Part shown: positions 32,805-43,357 of the stretch, in pieces
How positions within the stretch are numbered: position 1 is the stretch's first letter
Layout of the letters: each line of letters starts with the position of its first letter
Source: Chloranthus sessilifolius
Taxonomy: Eukaryota > Streptophyta > Magnoliopsida > Chloranthales > Chloranthaceae
DNA: 64,000 nucleotides
Reading direction: 5' to 3'
Assembly (NCBI GenBank): GCA_021018995.1
Contig: CM037588.1
Coordinates: 86,643,765-86,707,764, forward strand
Made by a program: the position numbers and the translations under genes
The notes under the pieces: generated by a model
Database searches by the model: none
Told to the model about the DNA's origin: nothing
The model's input: only the letters and a program-made list of their open reading frames with translations

Positions 32805-34334
32805 TCATAAGTGGCTGTTTAGGTTTAATGGCTTTAAACCCATCCCGATTGAAGTTTTATTAATCCCATCTCTGCCAAGGCTTTTAGTAAACGGATCTGC
32901 CAGGTTTTCTGCAGACCTGACCCCAATTACTGAGATTACTCCATCTCTAAGTAATTGTTTTACATAGCTATGTCTTAGACCAATGTGTCTATTTTTTCCA
33001 TTATACGTTTGACTATAAGCCTTTGATAGTGTTGCTTCACTATCACAATGTATAGAGATAGGTGGCAATGGTTTAATCATAATTGGAATTTCTAGTAGTA
33101 AATTACGTAACCATTCTGCTTCTTTTCCACTTGCCGCTAAGGCAATGAATTCTGATTCCATAGTGGAATGTGTGATGCAAGTCTGCTTCTTTGATCCCCA
33201 TGAGATCGCAGCACCTCCAAAAGTGAATATCCATCCACTTGTAGACTTTGATTCTTCTGAACCAGATATCCAACTTGCATCGCTATATCCTTCTAAAACG
33301 TGAGGATATCCAGAAAATTTTAAACCATAATTAATAGTACCCTTTAAATATCTAAAAACATGCGAAATAGCATTCCAATGAATAGAACTAGGGTTACTTA
33401 TAAATCTACTTAACTTACTTACTGCAAATGCGATGTCCGGTCGTGTACAATGCATTGCATACATAAGGCTACCAATAACCCTTGCATATTCTAATCAAGG
33501 TGCACACATCGTCCATCATTTTTAGTCAATTTAAGATTAATATCTAAAGGTGTATTGGCAGATTTCAAATCAAAATAATTAAATCTTTTCAAAATCTTTT
33601 CAACATAATGAGATTGAGTTAAAGTTAATGTATTTTCATTTCTTATAATTTTGATTCCCAAAATTACATCTGCCAGACCCATGTCTTTCATGTTAAAAGA
33701 TGAACATAAGAAGTTTTTAGTTTGTAAAATAACTTCTAAATTAGTTCCAAAAATAAGTAAATCATCTACATAAAGACATATAATAACACCATTATTATGA
33801 GAAAATTTATAATACATACATTTGTCGGCTTCATTAGTTTTGAATCCAAAATTGGTAATAGTATTATCAAACTTTTCATGCCACTGTTTTGGTGCTTGTT
33901 TGAGCCCATATAGAGATTTAATAAGTTTACAGACTTTCTTTTCTTGTCCAGGTAGAACAAATCCTTCTGGTTGTTCCATATAGACCTCTTCCTTTAAATC
34001 ACCATTTAAAAGCGGTTTTAACATCCATTTGATGGATTTGTAACTTATGTATAGAAGCTAAGGCAATTAGAAGTCTTATAGTCGAAATTCTAACAGCAAA
34101 GCGTAGGTGTCAAAATAATCAACACCTTCCTTTTGTCTATATCCTTTGGCAACCAATCTGCCTTAAATTTTCTATAGTTCCATCTGTTCTAAGTTTTCTT
34201 TTAAATATCCATCTACATCCTATGGGTTTAGATCCTTCTGGTAAGACTACTAATTTCCATGTTTTGTTTCCCATTATTGAATCAATTTCATCATTGATAG
34301 CTTCTTTCCAAAAAGCATTATTTCTAGATTTCAT
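32805..34334 (-). pseudogene. Copia reverse transcriptase and RNase H
   Basis: Three open pieces in order. GCRWIFKRKLRTDGTIE lies at 34137-34334. EVYMEQPEGFVLPGQEKKVC, SLYGLKQAPKQWHEKF and CLYVDDLLIFG lie at 34024-33491. The third piece, 33464-32805, has [15 protein letters not shown] and VFRYLKGT, then the RNase H acidic sites [17 protein letters not shown] and HCDSEATL, then LADPFTKSL near the end. The YVDD box is intact. Pieces are separated by frameshifts and stops near 34130-34030 and 33480. Confidence 0.93.
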
Positions 34335-34875
34335 TCGTTAAAAGTGATAGGATCATCGTCTACATTTAGACACAAATGTTTCTTAGTACTTTTGGTTCTA
34401 TTTCCTTCAATCAAATAGATATAATAGTCTTTTGAAAGACTAGTTTCAAATTGTTGACGTTTACTTATGAGGTTCAATGATGACCTCTTCATCACTTGAA
34501 GATTCAATAACTTCTTTAGATTTAGAAGATTTTCCATCTTCATAAGATTTACTTTTAATATTTAATTTATTAGTTAGTGTAGTGAACTTAGATTCATAGA
34601 ATATAGCATCTCTAGATTCTATTATAGTATTTTTCGATGTTATCATTAGATTCCATAACTAAAATCTATAAGCTTTACTATTTTGTGCATAGCCAATAAA
34701 TGCACACTCAATAGATCTAATCCCTATCTTAGGTCTTTTAGGATCTACTAATCTAACAAGTGCCCTACACCCCATACTTTAAAATAGGCTAAACTAGGTT
34801 TTCGATTCTTCCAAAGTTCATAAGGTGTAATTAAACTTTTCTTATGTGGAATTCTATTTAAAATATGAGTAGCGA
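34335..34875 (-). pseudogene. Copia integrase C-terminal region (frameshifted)
   Basis: Coding-like stretches in several frames, such as ITPYELWKNRKPSLAYFKVW then GVGHLL, followed by a lysine/serine-rich linker (KRSSLNLISKRQQFE). These match the end of the copia integrase and the linker before RT. Confidence 0.7.
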
Positions 34876-36789
34876 TTAATAAAGCTTCACCCCATAAATT
34901 TTATCGAAATTAGCGTTAACTAATAATGCATTAGTCATTTCTACTAATGTTCTATTTTTTCTTTCGGCAACTCCGTTTTGTTGTGGCGTATAAGGAGCCG
35001 TCACCTCATGACGAATTCCATGAATTTCACAGAAATCGGAGAATTCATTTGACATGTATTCTCCACCCCGATCAGATCTAATGACTTTTATTCTTTTATT
35101 TAATTGATTTTCTACTAAAGCTTTATAAACTTTAAATTTTTCAAAAGCCTCATTTTTAGTATTTAATAAATATATATGAGTATATTTTGAAAAATCATCT
35201 ATAAAAGTAATAAAATATCGTTTTCCTCCTCTAGTAGGAACATTATTTAAATCACAAATATCACTGTGTATTAAATCTAATAAACATGAATTTCTAATAA
35301 CACTAGGAAAAGGTTTTCTAGTAATTTTAGTCTTAGCACATATACTACAAGCACTACTAGCAAAAGATTCATGTTTTGGAATTAAATCTAAGTTACCCAT
35401 ACATTTCATAGACCTATAATTTATATGTCCTAATCTATCATGCCATAAATTAGAAACAGAGACCAAGTAAGAAGAAGATGAGATTTTATTGAAGGGATCA
35501 GTAACATTGAGTTTGAACATGCCTCCCATGGCATATCCTTTTCCAACAAATTCACCATTTTTAGATAAGATAAACTTATCTGATTCAAATACAAGTTTAA
35601 AACCATGCTTAATCAATAAACCACCCGAAACAAGATTCTTACGGATATCGGGTACATGGAGCACATCAGTGAGTGTAACGACTTTTCCGGATGTGAAATT
35701 TAATTTCACTTTTCCACGTCCTATGATCTTTGCCGTAGATGAGTTTCCCATGAAGAGATCTTGATCATCATCAGCTTTGTCATAAGTCACAAACATGTCA
35801 CGATTATTACACACATGTTTTGTGGCACCAGTGTCGATCCACCATTCATTGATGTCACCAACCAGATTGACTTCCGAAAGAACGGCTACGAAGTTGTTTT
35901 TCACTTCCACTGCATTCGCTTGATTCTTCAACTTCTTGAAGAGGCGACAATCCCGTTTGAAATGTCCGGGTTTCCCACAGTGATAGCAACCACCATTCTT
36001 CGGTACCATGGTCTTATTCTCCTTGGCGAATTTCTTATTCTCCTTAGAATGAGAATATCCTCTCTTCCTCTTCTTGGACGGTCCACTAACAACCTTAGAC
36101 TCAACCAAGTGTGCTTTTGATGTCATATCAATGTGATCTTCTGTTTTGTCCCTAACTCGGGATTCTTCCTCAATACGTAAATGAAGGAGAAGATCTTCCA
36201 TAGAAATCTTCTCATTATTACGCTTAAGAATTTTTCGGTAATCTTTCCATGATAGAGGCAACTTGGCGATTACCGCACCAACCAGAAAATCCTCATCGAA
36301 ATGAGAACCATTAGCAACCATATAATTAATAATAACTTGAAAATCATGAACTTGGCTAAGAATAGGTTTGTCATCAACCATCGTAAAATTAAAAAACTGA
36401 CTGATAATATAAGAATTATACCCTGCATCTTCAGTTTTGTATTTCTTCTCGAGTGCATCCCAGAGTTCCTTCGAAGTATCGTAAGAGCGGTAGACGTCGA
36501 ATAAAGAATCCGACAGTGCATTCAAAATGTAGCCTTTGCAAGTGTAGTCGTCATCGTCCCATTTCTGCTTTTTACGGCCTTCAGCGAGGGTGGATGATTC
36601 GGTAATAGTCGGACACGGAGTTGTAATAACGTATACAACTTTTAGTGTGGTTAACAGAAAATGCAATTTCTGTTGCCACCGTTTGAAATTCGAACCATCA
36701 AAACTGTCTAACTTGTGGATGTTGTTAGGCAGCGCTGGATGAATCTTATCATTCACTAGAGCAGAAGTGGAGGACAAAATATGAGCCAT
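34876..36789 (-). CDS. Copia gag-protease-integrase polyprotein (637 residues, open)
   Basis: Starts MAHILSSTSALVND at 36789, only 17 nt from the 5' LTR. Gag covers residues 1-260 (FDGSNFKRWQQKLHFLL is typical). The zinc knuckle CYHCGKPGHFKRDC is at 268-281 and the protease site WWIDTGATKH at 317-325. The integrase zinc-binding part has LWHDRLGH and CSIC near 449-484; the catalytic core has D510 (HSDICD), D573 (RSDRGGEY) and E609 (GVAERKN), 35 residues between the last two. It then runs into a frameshift and ends YGVKLY at 34876. The most intact coding unit in the window. Confidence 0.93.
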   Translation of the reverse strand: MAHILSSTSALVNDKIHPALPNNIHKLDSFDGSNFKRWQQKLHFLLTTLKVVYVITTPCPTITESSTLAEGRKKQKWDDDDYTCKGYILNALSDSLFDVYRSYDTSKELWDALEKKYKTEDAGYNSYIISQFFNFTMVDDKPILSQVHDFQVIINYMVANGSHFDEDFLVGAVIAKLPLSWKDYRKILKRNNEKISMEDLLLHLRIEEESRVRDKTEDHIDMTSKAHLVESKVVSGPSKKRKRGYSHSKENKKFAKENKTMVPKNGGCYHCGKPGHFKRDCRLFKKLKNQANAVEVKNNFVAVLSEVNLVGDINEWWIDTGATKHVCNNRDMFVTYDKADDDQDLFMGNSSTAKIIGRGKVKLNFTSGKVVTLTDVLHVPDIRKNLVSGGLLIKHGFKLVFESDKFILSKNGEFVGKGYAMGGMFKLNVTDPFNKISSSSYLVSVSNLWHDRLGHINYRSMKCMGNLDLIPKHESFASSACSICAKTKITRKPFPSVIRNSCLLDLIHSDICDLNNVPTRGGKRYFITFIDDFSKYTHIYLLNTKNEAFEKFKVYKALVENQLNKRIKVIRSDRGGEYMSNEFSDFCEIHGIRHEVTAPYTPQQNGVAERKNRTLVEMTNALLVNANFDKIYGVKLY

Positions 36790-36914
36790 AAATCTCGGTT
36801 TAAAATTGTTAGAAAAATAGGTTCGGGTTGCAAAAGAAGATAAAGATCGGAATTAAAATATACGCTAATCCGGTTCGAGGCACGTTAAATATCGTTGTCT
36901 TTAAACCGAGATTT
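36790..36914. repeat. 15-bp inverted repeat joining the copia leader and LTR
   Basis: AAATCTCGGTTTAAA in the leader (36790-36804) is the exact reverse complement of TTTAAACCGAGATTT inside the adjacent LTR (36900-36914). No ordinary copia PBS (TGGTATCAGAGC-like) is present in the 17-nt leader. Confidence 0.85.
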
Positions 36915-37578
36915 GCCCTACCACTATGATCTAGTGGTCACCAAAGGTTCCAAATCGGTTCTAGGATACAACGAACCGGCGTATCCGATGTGATCGATTT
37001 GGTGAATCGATCACGCAACTAATACCAAAAACTAAAGCGAAACTCGAGAAGGAGAAAGCTTAAGAAATTTCTTAATGCAACGGTGTTTCAAATGAGGGTC
37101 TTGGGGCCCTTTATATAGATAAAATAAATTAGGCGAGCGGACATATCCGTAAAACAAGTGTAACCGAACGGACATATTCGTAGCATATAACTGAACGGTC
37201 GGATAAGACATATCCGTTTAAAATTCAAATGGGCGGTTAGACACTTATTCAAAAGTTTAATTAAATTACCGTATCGCCACACCACGCCACGCCACGTACA
37301 CGTACACATACACGTACTCGTGCTCGTGCTCGTGCTCGTGCCCGTGCCCGTCCCGACCCGACCCGACTCGGCTCGGCTCGGCTCGGCGCGCGCGCGTGTG
37401 TGTGACTGATGGGTTGCATGGCGGTGGAAGCTACAAAATTCGGTGCCCCCTGGGTGAAGGCTACAAGCCTTGAGCCAAGACAAAGATATATAAGCCAAAC
37501 CCAAAAAAGAGTTTACACGATGTGGGACAAATCCCAATTTCAAGAGCTTATTTTTTAAAACCTTTAAAATATCCAACA
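36807..37578 (-). repeat. 5' LTR of the copia element
   Basis: 772 bp, same ends as the other LTR. A TATA box (minus strand TATATAAA) is at 37110-37117. Carries a shorter graded microsatellite (37276-37407). Confidence 0.92.
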
Positions 37579-37583
37579 GTGAG

Positions 37584-37733
37584 CCTGTGAGAAATTTGAA
37601 AAAAGAAAAAGAAGTGTTTTCGAAAGGACACAACAAGAGCCACCAATGGTGGACAACCAAGAACAACCCAGTTTGAATAAGAAAGAGAATGATGATTTTC
37701 AAAATATCTCTCAAGCTTGGCTAGCTAATCCCC
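37584..37733 (+). pseudogene. gag of Athila element P (continuation)
   Basis: Resumes after the TSD copy with a lysine-rich stretch (NLKKEKE) and ends near LANPPV. Beyond 37733 (GTAAGTAGCTAGG) the sequence matches the inside of an Athila LTR, not gag. Confidence 0.6.
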
Positions 37734-39160
37734 CTGTAAGTAGCTAGGTTTAATTTTGTTTTAGTTTTGTAATAGATTTTTATATACATTGGGATCTTGG
37801 ATGAGCAATTGTATATGGGCTGCAGCCAGGAGATAGCTCGTTGTAAGTTTTGCTGTTATCAATGAACTGCTGTTTTAATGCTTAATCAAATCTATAGATC
37901 TTATGGTTTCTTTAGATGTCTATAGGATCCATGTATTTGGGACTTGCCCATTTAGTTTCTAGCAGATCTTTTATTTACCATCTGATTTCCCTTGGTTTGA
38001 TAGACACATGGAAAGTAATGTTAGATCTGTAGTGAGATCCAGGGAGCTCGGAGGCCTGCAGACCATGGTGGTTGCAGCTGTTTTCATGTTCTTTCTCAGG
38101 CCTCTGTGGGATGGACAGACCAATGGGATACCATGTGACCATTCAAGTGGATAGAGTATAGCCCTAAGATTGTGTCCATCCACATCTTTGAGAAGGATTC
38201 TTCTCCCCTGCACATGAGCTTCTAGAGCCTTGTGAGGAGGTTTGTACAGTAGCTGGCTCCCCTCTGTTCTACCTAATCGATATTAGATGTTAGATTTGAT
38301 CTCTTGTAGTAATTATAGCTTGAGGCTTAGTCATTACAAGTTATTTGTAGCAATGACCTGCTGAGCTAAAGGCCTTATTCAACCTGTTGCATGGTCCTTT
38401 TTGTGGGTACTAGTGAGCAGTATGCCTTAGCAAAGTACTTAGGATCTTATAGGTTGGAATACCTATGGATATTAGCCAGGTCTGTGCGCAGATCTAGGGA
38501 GCTTGTAGCACTGGCATTACATAGTGCTGCAATAGTATTCATGGCTAGAGCTGGTCTAGTGGCTGTGGAAATGATTAGTCCACTCTTATGGATTAGACTA
38601 GCGATTTTCTGATTTAACTAATGGGGATTTGATAGACTCTATCAGATACCCTGTGACCATTATAGTGAACAGAGTAGAGACCTAAGAGCGCCCCAAATGA
38701 CATGGGTTAAACTGGGAGCTTATACCTTGTTGAGGCTTCTAATAGCGTCTCAGCAAGGAGCACTGCAGAGACAAACTAAATCTGAGTTACATTATTTTAT
38801 CGTTAACTCTAGCTTAACCTACTTACTTCTCATAATTTTTGTATTTTATTTTGACACACTACCACCATCTTCTTCTCAACCCTTTCTTTAGGATAGGCCT
38901 GTACTTTATTTTCCCTTTTTGTGTAAATTTAGTGTAGTTATGACACCCAACTCCCTTCTCATAGGGTTGTCAGATCTGGAGGCCTACTATCAGTGCCCAA
39001 TTTGGGCTCTTGATCATTTTCTTTGTGGGACAAACTCTTACTCATCGAAACTTGCTATAATAGACCCTGAATCTTACAGGTCTAGGATTACTTTGGTTGT
39101 GCTGAATCCATTCTTTTATATTACTTTGTTTTCAATTGATTTCCACCACACAATTACATA
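37734..39160 (+). repeat. Athila LTR fragment (R-U5 side)
   Basis: Corresponds to about 47451-48740 of the LTR at 46403: GTAAGTAG start, GTGACCATT(C/T)AAGTGG repeats, TTTGTGGGACAAACTCTTACT and ACTTGCTA(C/T)AA(T/C)AG. The two are clearly diverged, so they are not a young LTR pair. It has no LTR start and runs directly into gag C-terminal sequence, with PBS and most of gag missing. Confidence 0.72.
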
Positions 39161-39979
39161 AGCACACTTTCACACCAAGTAGACAAAGCAACAGCCCCCT
39201 CCTTTGAAGATAAGGTTTTATCATCACTGTAAAACCTGGATTCTCTATCACAGACTGTGAACTCTCACAGTCAAAGCATAAAAAAGATAGACGACCAGCT
39301 TGGCCAGATTTTAAATGCATTGGCTAGAAGAGAGGAGGGCAGGCTGCCTAGTCAACTCCTAGCCAATCCTAAGGGTCAATTTATGATTGGTTAGGACTCC
39401 TAAACTCATGAGGAGGCTAAAACAGACACTACCCTAAGGAGTGGTAGGGTGGTTGATAATCAAGTGGGCAGGGAGGCAAAGGAGAAAAATGAGTGACAAA
39501 AAGAGGAATGTGAGTGTAGAAGAGGAGAACTCATCTCCTGCTACTGAGTAGCAGGAGGATAATAATGGGGCTGTTGTTGATCCCCAACAAGAGGAAATAA
39601 ATGAAAAAAAAAGAAAAAAATAAAAATCTGATCATGAAATAGCTAGGCATGCAGCTGAGGTACAACAGTACCACAGAGGCCATTTCCTCATGTATTAAAA
39701 GGCTCTTCCCCTTTTGATAAGGGGCATGCTAAAATGAAGGAAATGATGGAGACCTTCAAGCAAGTTAAGATTAATTTACCTCTGTTTGATGTCATCAACC
39801 AGGTCCCAGCCTAGGCAAAGTTTCTCAAAGACCTTTGTACCCAACACAAGAAGTCTAGGGCTCATTTATCCAAAAAGGTTTTTACAGTTGAGAATGTCCA
39901 GTCTGTATTTTCTATCTCCACACCAGCAAAATTGTAGGACTCAGGGGTACCTACTATCCCCTACATCATTGGTGAACAT
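39161..39979 (+). pseudogene. gag C-terminus and linker to protease of Athila element Q
   Basis: 39165-39460 is the same gag tail as in P (SQTVNSHSQSIKKIDDQLGQ, REEGRLPSQ). Then comes an acidic/basic linker with stops and FKQVKINLPLFDVINQVPA near 39755, and HKKSRAHLSKKVF, the conserved stretch before the Athila protease. Confidence 0.75.
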
Positions 39980-40660
39980 ACCATAGGCAAAGCCCTTCTA
40001 GACTTGGGAGCGAGTGTCAATCTACTATCATACTCAGTGTATGAACAACTAGGGTTGGGGGAACTGAAACTAACATCTATTGTGCTTCAGTTGATTGACA
40101 GGTTTGAAAGAAGGCCTGTGGGAATGATAGAAGATGTGCTGGTTGGAGTGGATAAATTCTTTTATCCTGCTGATTTTCTTATTTTGGATATGGAACCTTC
40201 AAAAAATAGTACCTCCATTCCTGTCATTTTGTGCAGACCATTTTTTGCCACAGCCAATGCCTGTATATAATATAGATAAGAGATAATGGAGGTGACCTTT
40301 GGAAACATGAAGGCCAAATTAAATGTGTACAGTGCTGCCAAGTAACCTCAATTGGACAATGAGGACTGCTTTGTAATAGATGTACTAGATGACCTAGTGG
40401 AGGAAAATGTGTCCAATCTGCTGGATTGGGATATAATTGGTGAGGAGTTTGAACATATTTGAACTAAGGCTCATGAGGGGGAGGCCCCAATTTACTTGGT
40501 TGAAGACAACAAGAAATCAAAGTCTTCAGGAGGCCTAGTGCAGCATTCCACATGTAAATCCAAATTATTTCCCCTGCCTCAGCCACCAAAGTTACCTTTG
40601 CTGCCATCTCTTGTCAGTCCACCAAATTTTGAGCTGAAATAGCTCCCCAGCACTCTCAAA
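39980..40660 (+). pseudogene. Protease of Athila element Q
   Basis: IGKALLDLGASVNLLSYSVY is the Athila active-site block (D-L-G-A-S), followed by LELKLTSIVLQ-like sequence and DFLILDMEPSKNSTSIPVIL and CRPFFATANA. A stop at 40270 is followed by more coding-like sequence. Confidence 0.82.
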
Positions 40661-41640
40661 TATATATTCTTAGGGCAAGATAAAAAACTGTCTGTGATTA
40701 TTTCATCTTCCCTCTCTAAGGAGCAGGAAGAGAAATTAATTGGTGTGCTCAAGATGCATAAAAAGGCAATTGGATGGACTATTGCTGATCTGGGGGGAAT
40801 TAACCCAGCTGTGTGTATGCACAAAATTCATCTAGAAGAGGGTTCCAAACCCTCTAGGGAGATGCAGAGGAAGTTAAATCCTCATATACAGGAGGTGGTG
40901 ATAAAGGAAGTGATAAAACTACTTGATGCTGGAGTAATATACAAATTTCTGACTCTGAATGGGTGTCACCTATACATGTGGTGCCTAAGAAGTCTGGCAT
41001 CACTGTAGTGCCCAATGAGTCCGGAGAATTAATGCCAAATAGGGAAACCACTGGTTGGAGGGTTTGTATTGACTACAGAAAACTAAATTCCAAGACTAGG
41101 AAGGACCATTTAAGTTAGCAGGCAAAGCTTACTATTGCTTTCTTGATGGATACTCTAATTACAACCAGATCCCTATGTATCCACAAGATCAGGAGAAAAA
41201 AACTTTCACTTGTCCATTTGGCACCTTTGCTTATCGAAGGATGCCTTTTGGACTGTGTAATGCTCCTGCTACTTTCCAAAGATGCCTATTTGTAATTTTT
41301 TCTGACATGTTAGGCAAGTATTTGGAGATCTTTATGGATGATTTTTCTGTGTATGGTGATGATTTTAATCAGTGTTTGGATCATCGATCCCTTGTGCTTC
41401 AGAGATGTGAGGAAATCAACATAGTGTTGAGCTGGGATAAGAGCAATTTCATGGTTAACCATGGAATTGTTCTTGGTCATGCGGTTTCTAACAAAGGAAT
41501 TGAGGTGAATATGTCAAAAATTGAGGTGAATATGTCAAGCAAGTGTCAGGATGTGCCTTTTATATTCACTGCTGAGTGCTAAACTTCCTTTGAGGTTCTG
41601 AAAAATTGCTTGACTTCTGCCCTATCATCCAAGCCCCAGA
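40661..41640 (+). pseudogene. Reverse transcriptase of Athila element Q
   Basis: Blocks in order: KAIGWTIADLGGINPAVCMH; SREMQRKLNPHIQEVVIKEV; TTGWRVCIDYRKLNSKTRK; then a gap with part of the palm missing (41110-41160); FAYRRMPFGLCNAPATFQRC; FMDDFSVYGDDF (the catalytic box). A 23-24 bp direct duplication near 41500-41545 (two copies of IEVNMS) and a premature stop at 41582 follow. Confidence 0.88.
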
Positions 41641-42060
41641 TTACTCCCTTCCCTTTGAGCGTATGTGTGACGCTTCGGATTTTGCAATTGGTGGAGTTTT
41701 GGAGTAGAGGAAAGATAAATTACCCAGTGTAATTTATTATGCTAGCAAGACATTGATTGATGCTCAGTTGAACTATACCACCACTGAAAAAGAACTGTTG
41801 GAAGTTGTCTTTGCCTTAGAAAAATTTAGACCTTATGTCTTAGGGTCTAAAATTATTATTTTCACTGATCATTCAGCCCTGAAGTACCTATTGTGTAAAA
41901 AAGAAGCCAAGCCTAGGTTGATCAAATGGATCCTCCTGTTACATGAGTTTAATCTAGAGATCAAGGATAAAAAGGGTGTGGAAAATGTGGTTGCATACCA
42001 CTTGTCTAGAATTTTACCAGCTGACTGTGCAAACATACCTGTGAATGATTCTTTCCCAAA
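41641..42060 (+). pseudogene. RNase H of Athila element Q
   Basis: CDASDFAIGGVLE is followed by stop and frameshift, then [36 protein letters not shown] and [13 protein letters not shown]. The last acidic site reads VAYH where VADH is usual, so this residue is lost. Confidence 0.85.
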
Positions 42061-43357
42061 TGAGAAACTTTTTGCCATCATTGTGAGTGTTCCCTGGTTT
42101 GCAAACATTATAAACTATTTTGTTGCAAGAAGGATTCCCCCACATTGGTCCAAGATGGACAAAGACCTGTTCTTCTCTCAGGTCAAATATTTTCTTTGGG
42201 AGGATCCTTACCTTTACAAGTGTTGTGCAGATCACATTGTTAAGAGGTGTGTTCTTAGAAATGAATTCCACAACATTCTTTCAATGTGCCATGAGAAGGC
42301 CTGTGGAGGTCATTTTGGGGGAAGAAAAACTACTGCCAAGGTGTTCCAAAGTGGATTCTATGGGCCATCCTTGTTTAAGGATGCAATGGAGCACTGCAAG
42401 GCCTATCAAAGATGTCAACAGATGGGGGGCATATATACAAAAGAGATTCAATGCCATTACACCCCATCCTTGTGGTAGAACTATTTGATGTATGGGGAAT
42501 AGACTTCATGGGTCCATTTCCTCCTTCCTATAGGTTTAACTTCATTCTTGTGGTCGTAGACTATGTGTCCAAATGGGTAGAAGCCATTCCCACAAGAACC
42601 AATGACCATATAGTTGTCTTTAGATTTTTGAAGGACAATATCTTCTCCAGATTTGGCACTCCCAGAGCCATCATTAGTGATGAGGGGAGTCCTTTCCATA
42701 ATAGGTACTTTGAGAGACTACTCAAGAAGTACTCTGTTACACATAGAGTGGCTACTCCATACCACCAATAGACCAGTGGGCAAGTGGAGATCTCTAACAG
42801 AGAAATCAAGCACATTTTAAAGAAAATTATGAGGACTGATAGGAAGGACTTATAGGACTGCCTATAAGACCCCTATTGGAATGTCCCCTTTTAGACTGGT
42901 TTATGGCAAGACTTGTCATCTACCAGCAGAGTTAGAACATAGGGCCTACTGGGCTATTAAAACTCTAAATTTTGACCTAACTGCTACTGGTTCACACAGG
43001 AAATTGCAGCTAACTGAGCTAGTGGAGCTGAGGATAGAGGCCTATGCAAAATCAAGAATTTACAAAGAGAAAGCCAAGGCTTTCATTAACAAAAGCCTGC
43101 TGAGAAAGGACTTTGAGGCTGGTGCCAAGGTATGGATGTTCAACTCCAAACTAAAATTCTTTCCAGGAAAGTTAAGATCCAGATGGGATGGCCCTTTTGT
43201 TGTAACTCATGCATCCCCATCTGGGACTATGGAGATAATGGACCCCACTTCTTGGAAGATCATCAAGGTGAATGGTCAGAGACTCAAGTTATGTGTGGAA
43301 AATTCCATGGAGTCCTCTGCAACCATGTATCTTCAAGACCCACCCACTCATGAGTGA
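42061..43357 (+). pseudogene. Integrase of Athila element Q
   Basis: Zinc-binding part [20 protein letters not shown] then CKAYQRC. The core starts in a second frame, [20 protein letters not shown], with [13 protein letters not shown], and after a stop SGQVEISNREIKHI: the D, D, E set is visible. The C-terminal part is open from 42881 ([20 protein letters not shown]) to [20 protein letters not shown] and the stop at 43357. Confidence 0.9.

Larger units (their letters stand above)
31388..37578 (-). mobile_element. Ty1-copia retrotransposon, complete in outline but defective
   Basis: 6191 bp with LTRs at 31388-32195 and 36807-37578, TSD GTGAG on both sides, and minus-strand gag-protease-integrase-RT-RNase H in copia order. 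Inserted in the gag of Athila P. Frameshifts and stops between 34875 and 33491 disable it. The LTRs differ mainly in microsatellite length and CAG/CTG sites. Confidence 0.95.
24856..37733 (+). mobile_element. Athila-type element P (5' LTR and gag; pol missing)
   Basis: The 5' LTR starts TGTTAAGTAGTG (24856) and ends ...TATCAACA (29519), followed by a PBS and an Athila gag. It is interrupted by a solo LTR and a copia element. After the last gag codons (37733) the sequence jumps into an LTR fragment of another Athila copy, so P has lost its pol and 3' LTR. The flank before the LTR is TCTAT (24851-24855), which does not match the right end of the composite (GAGGA). Confidence 0.78.
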
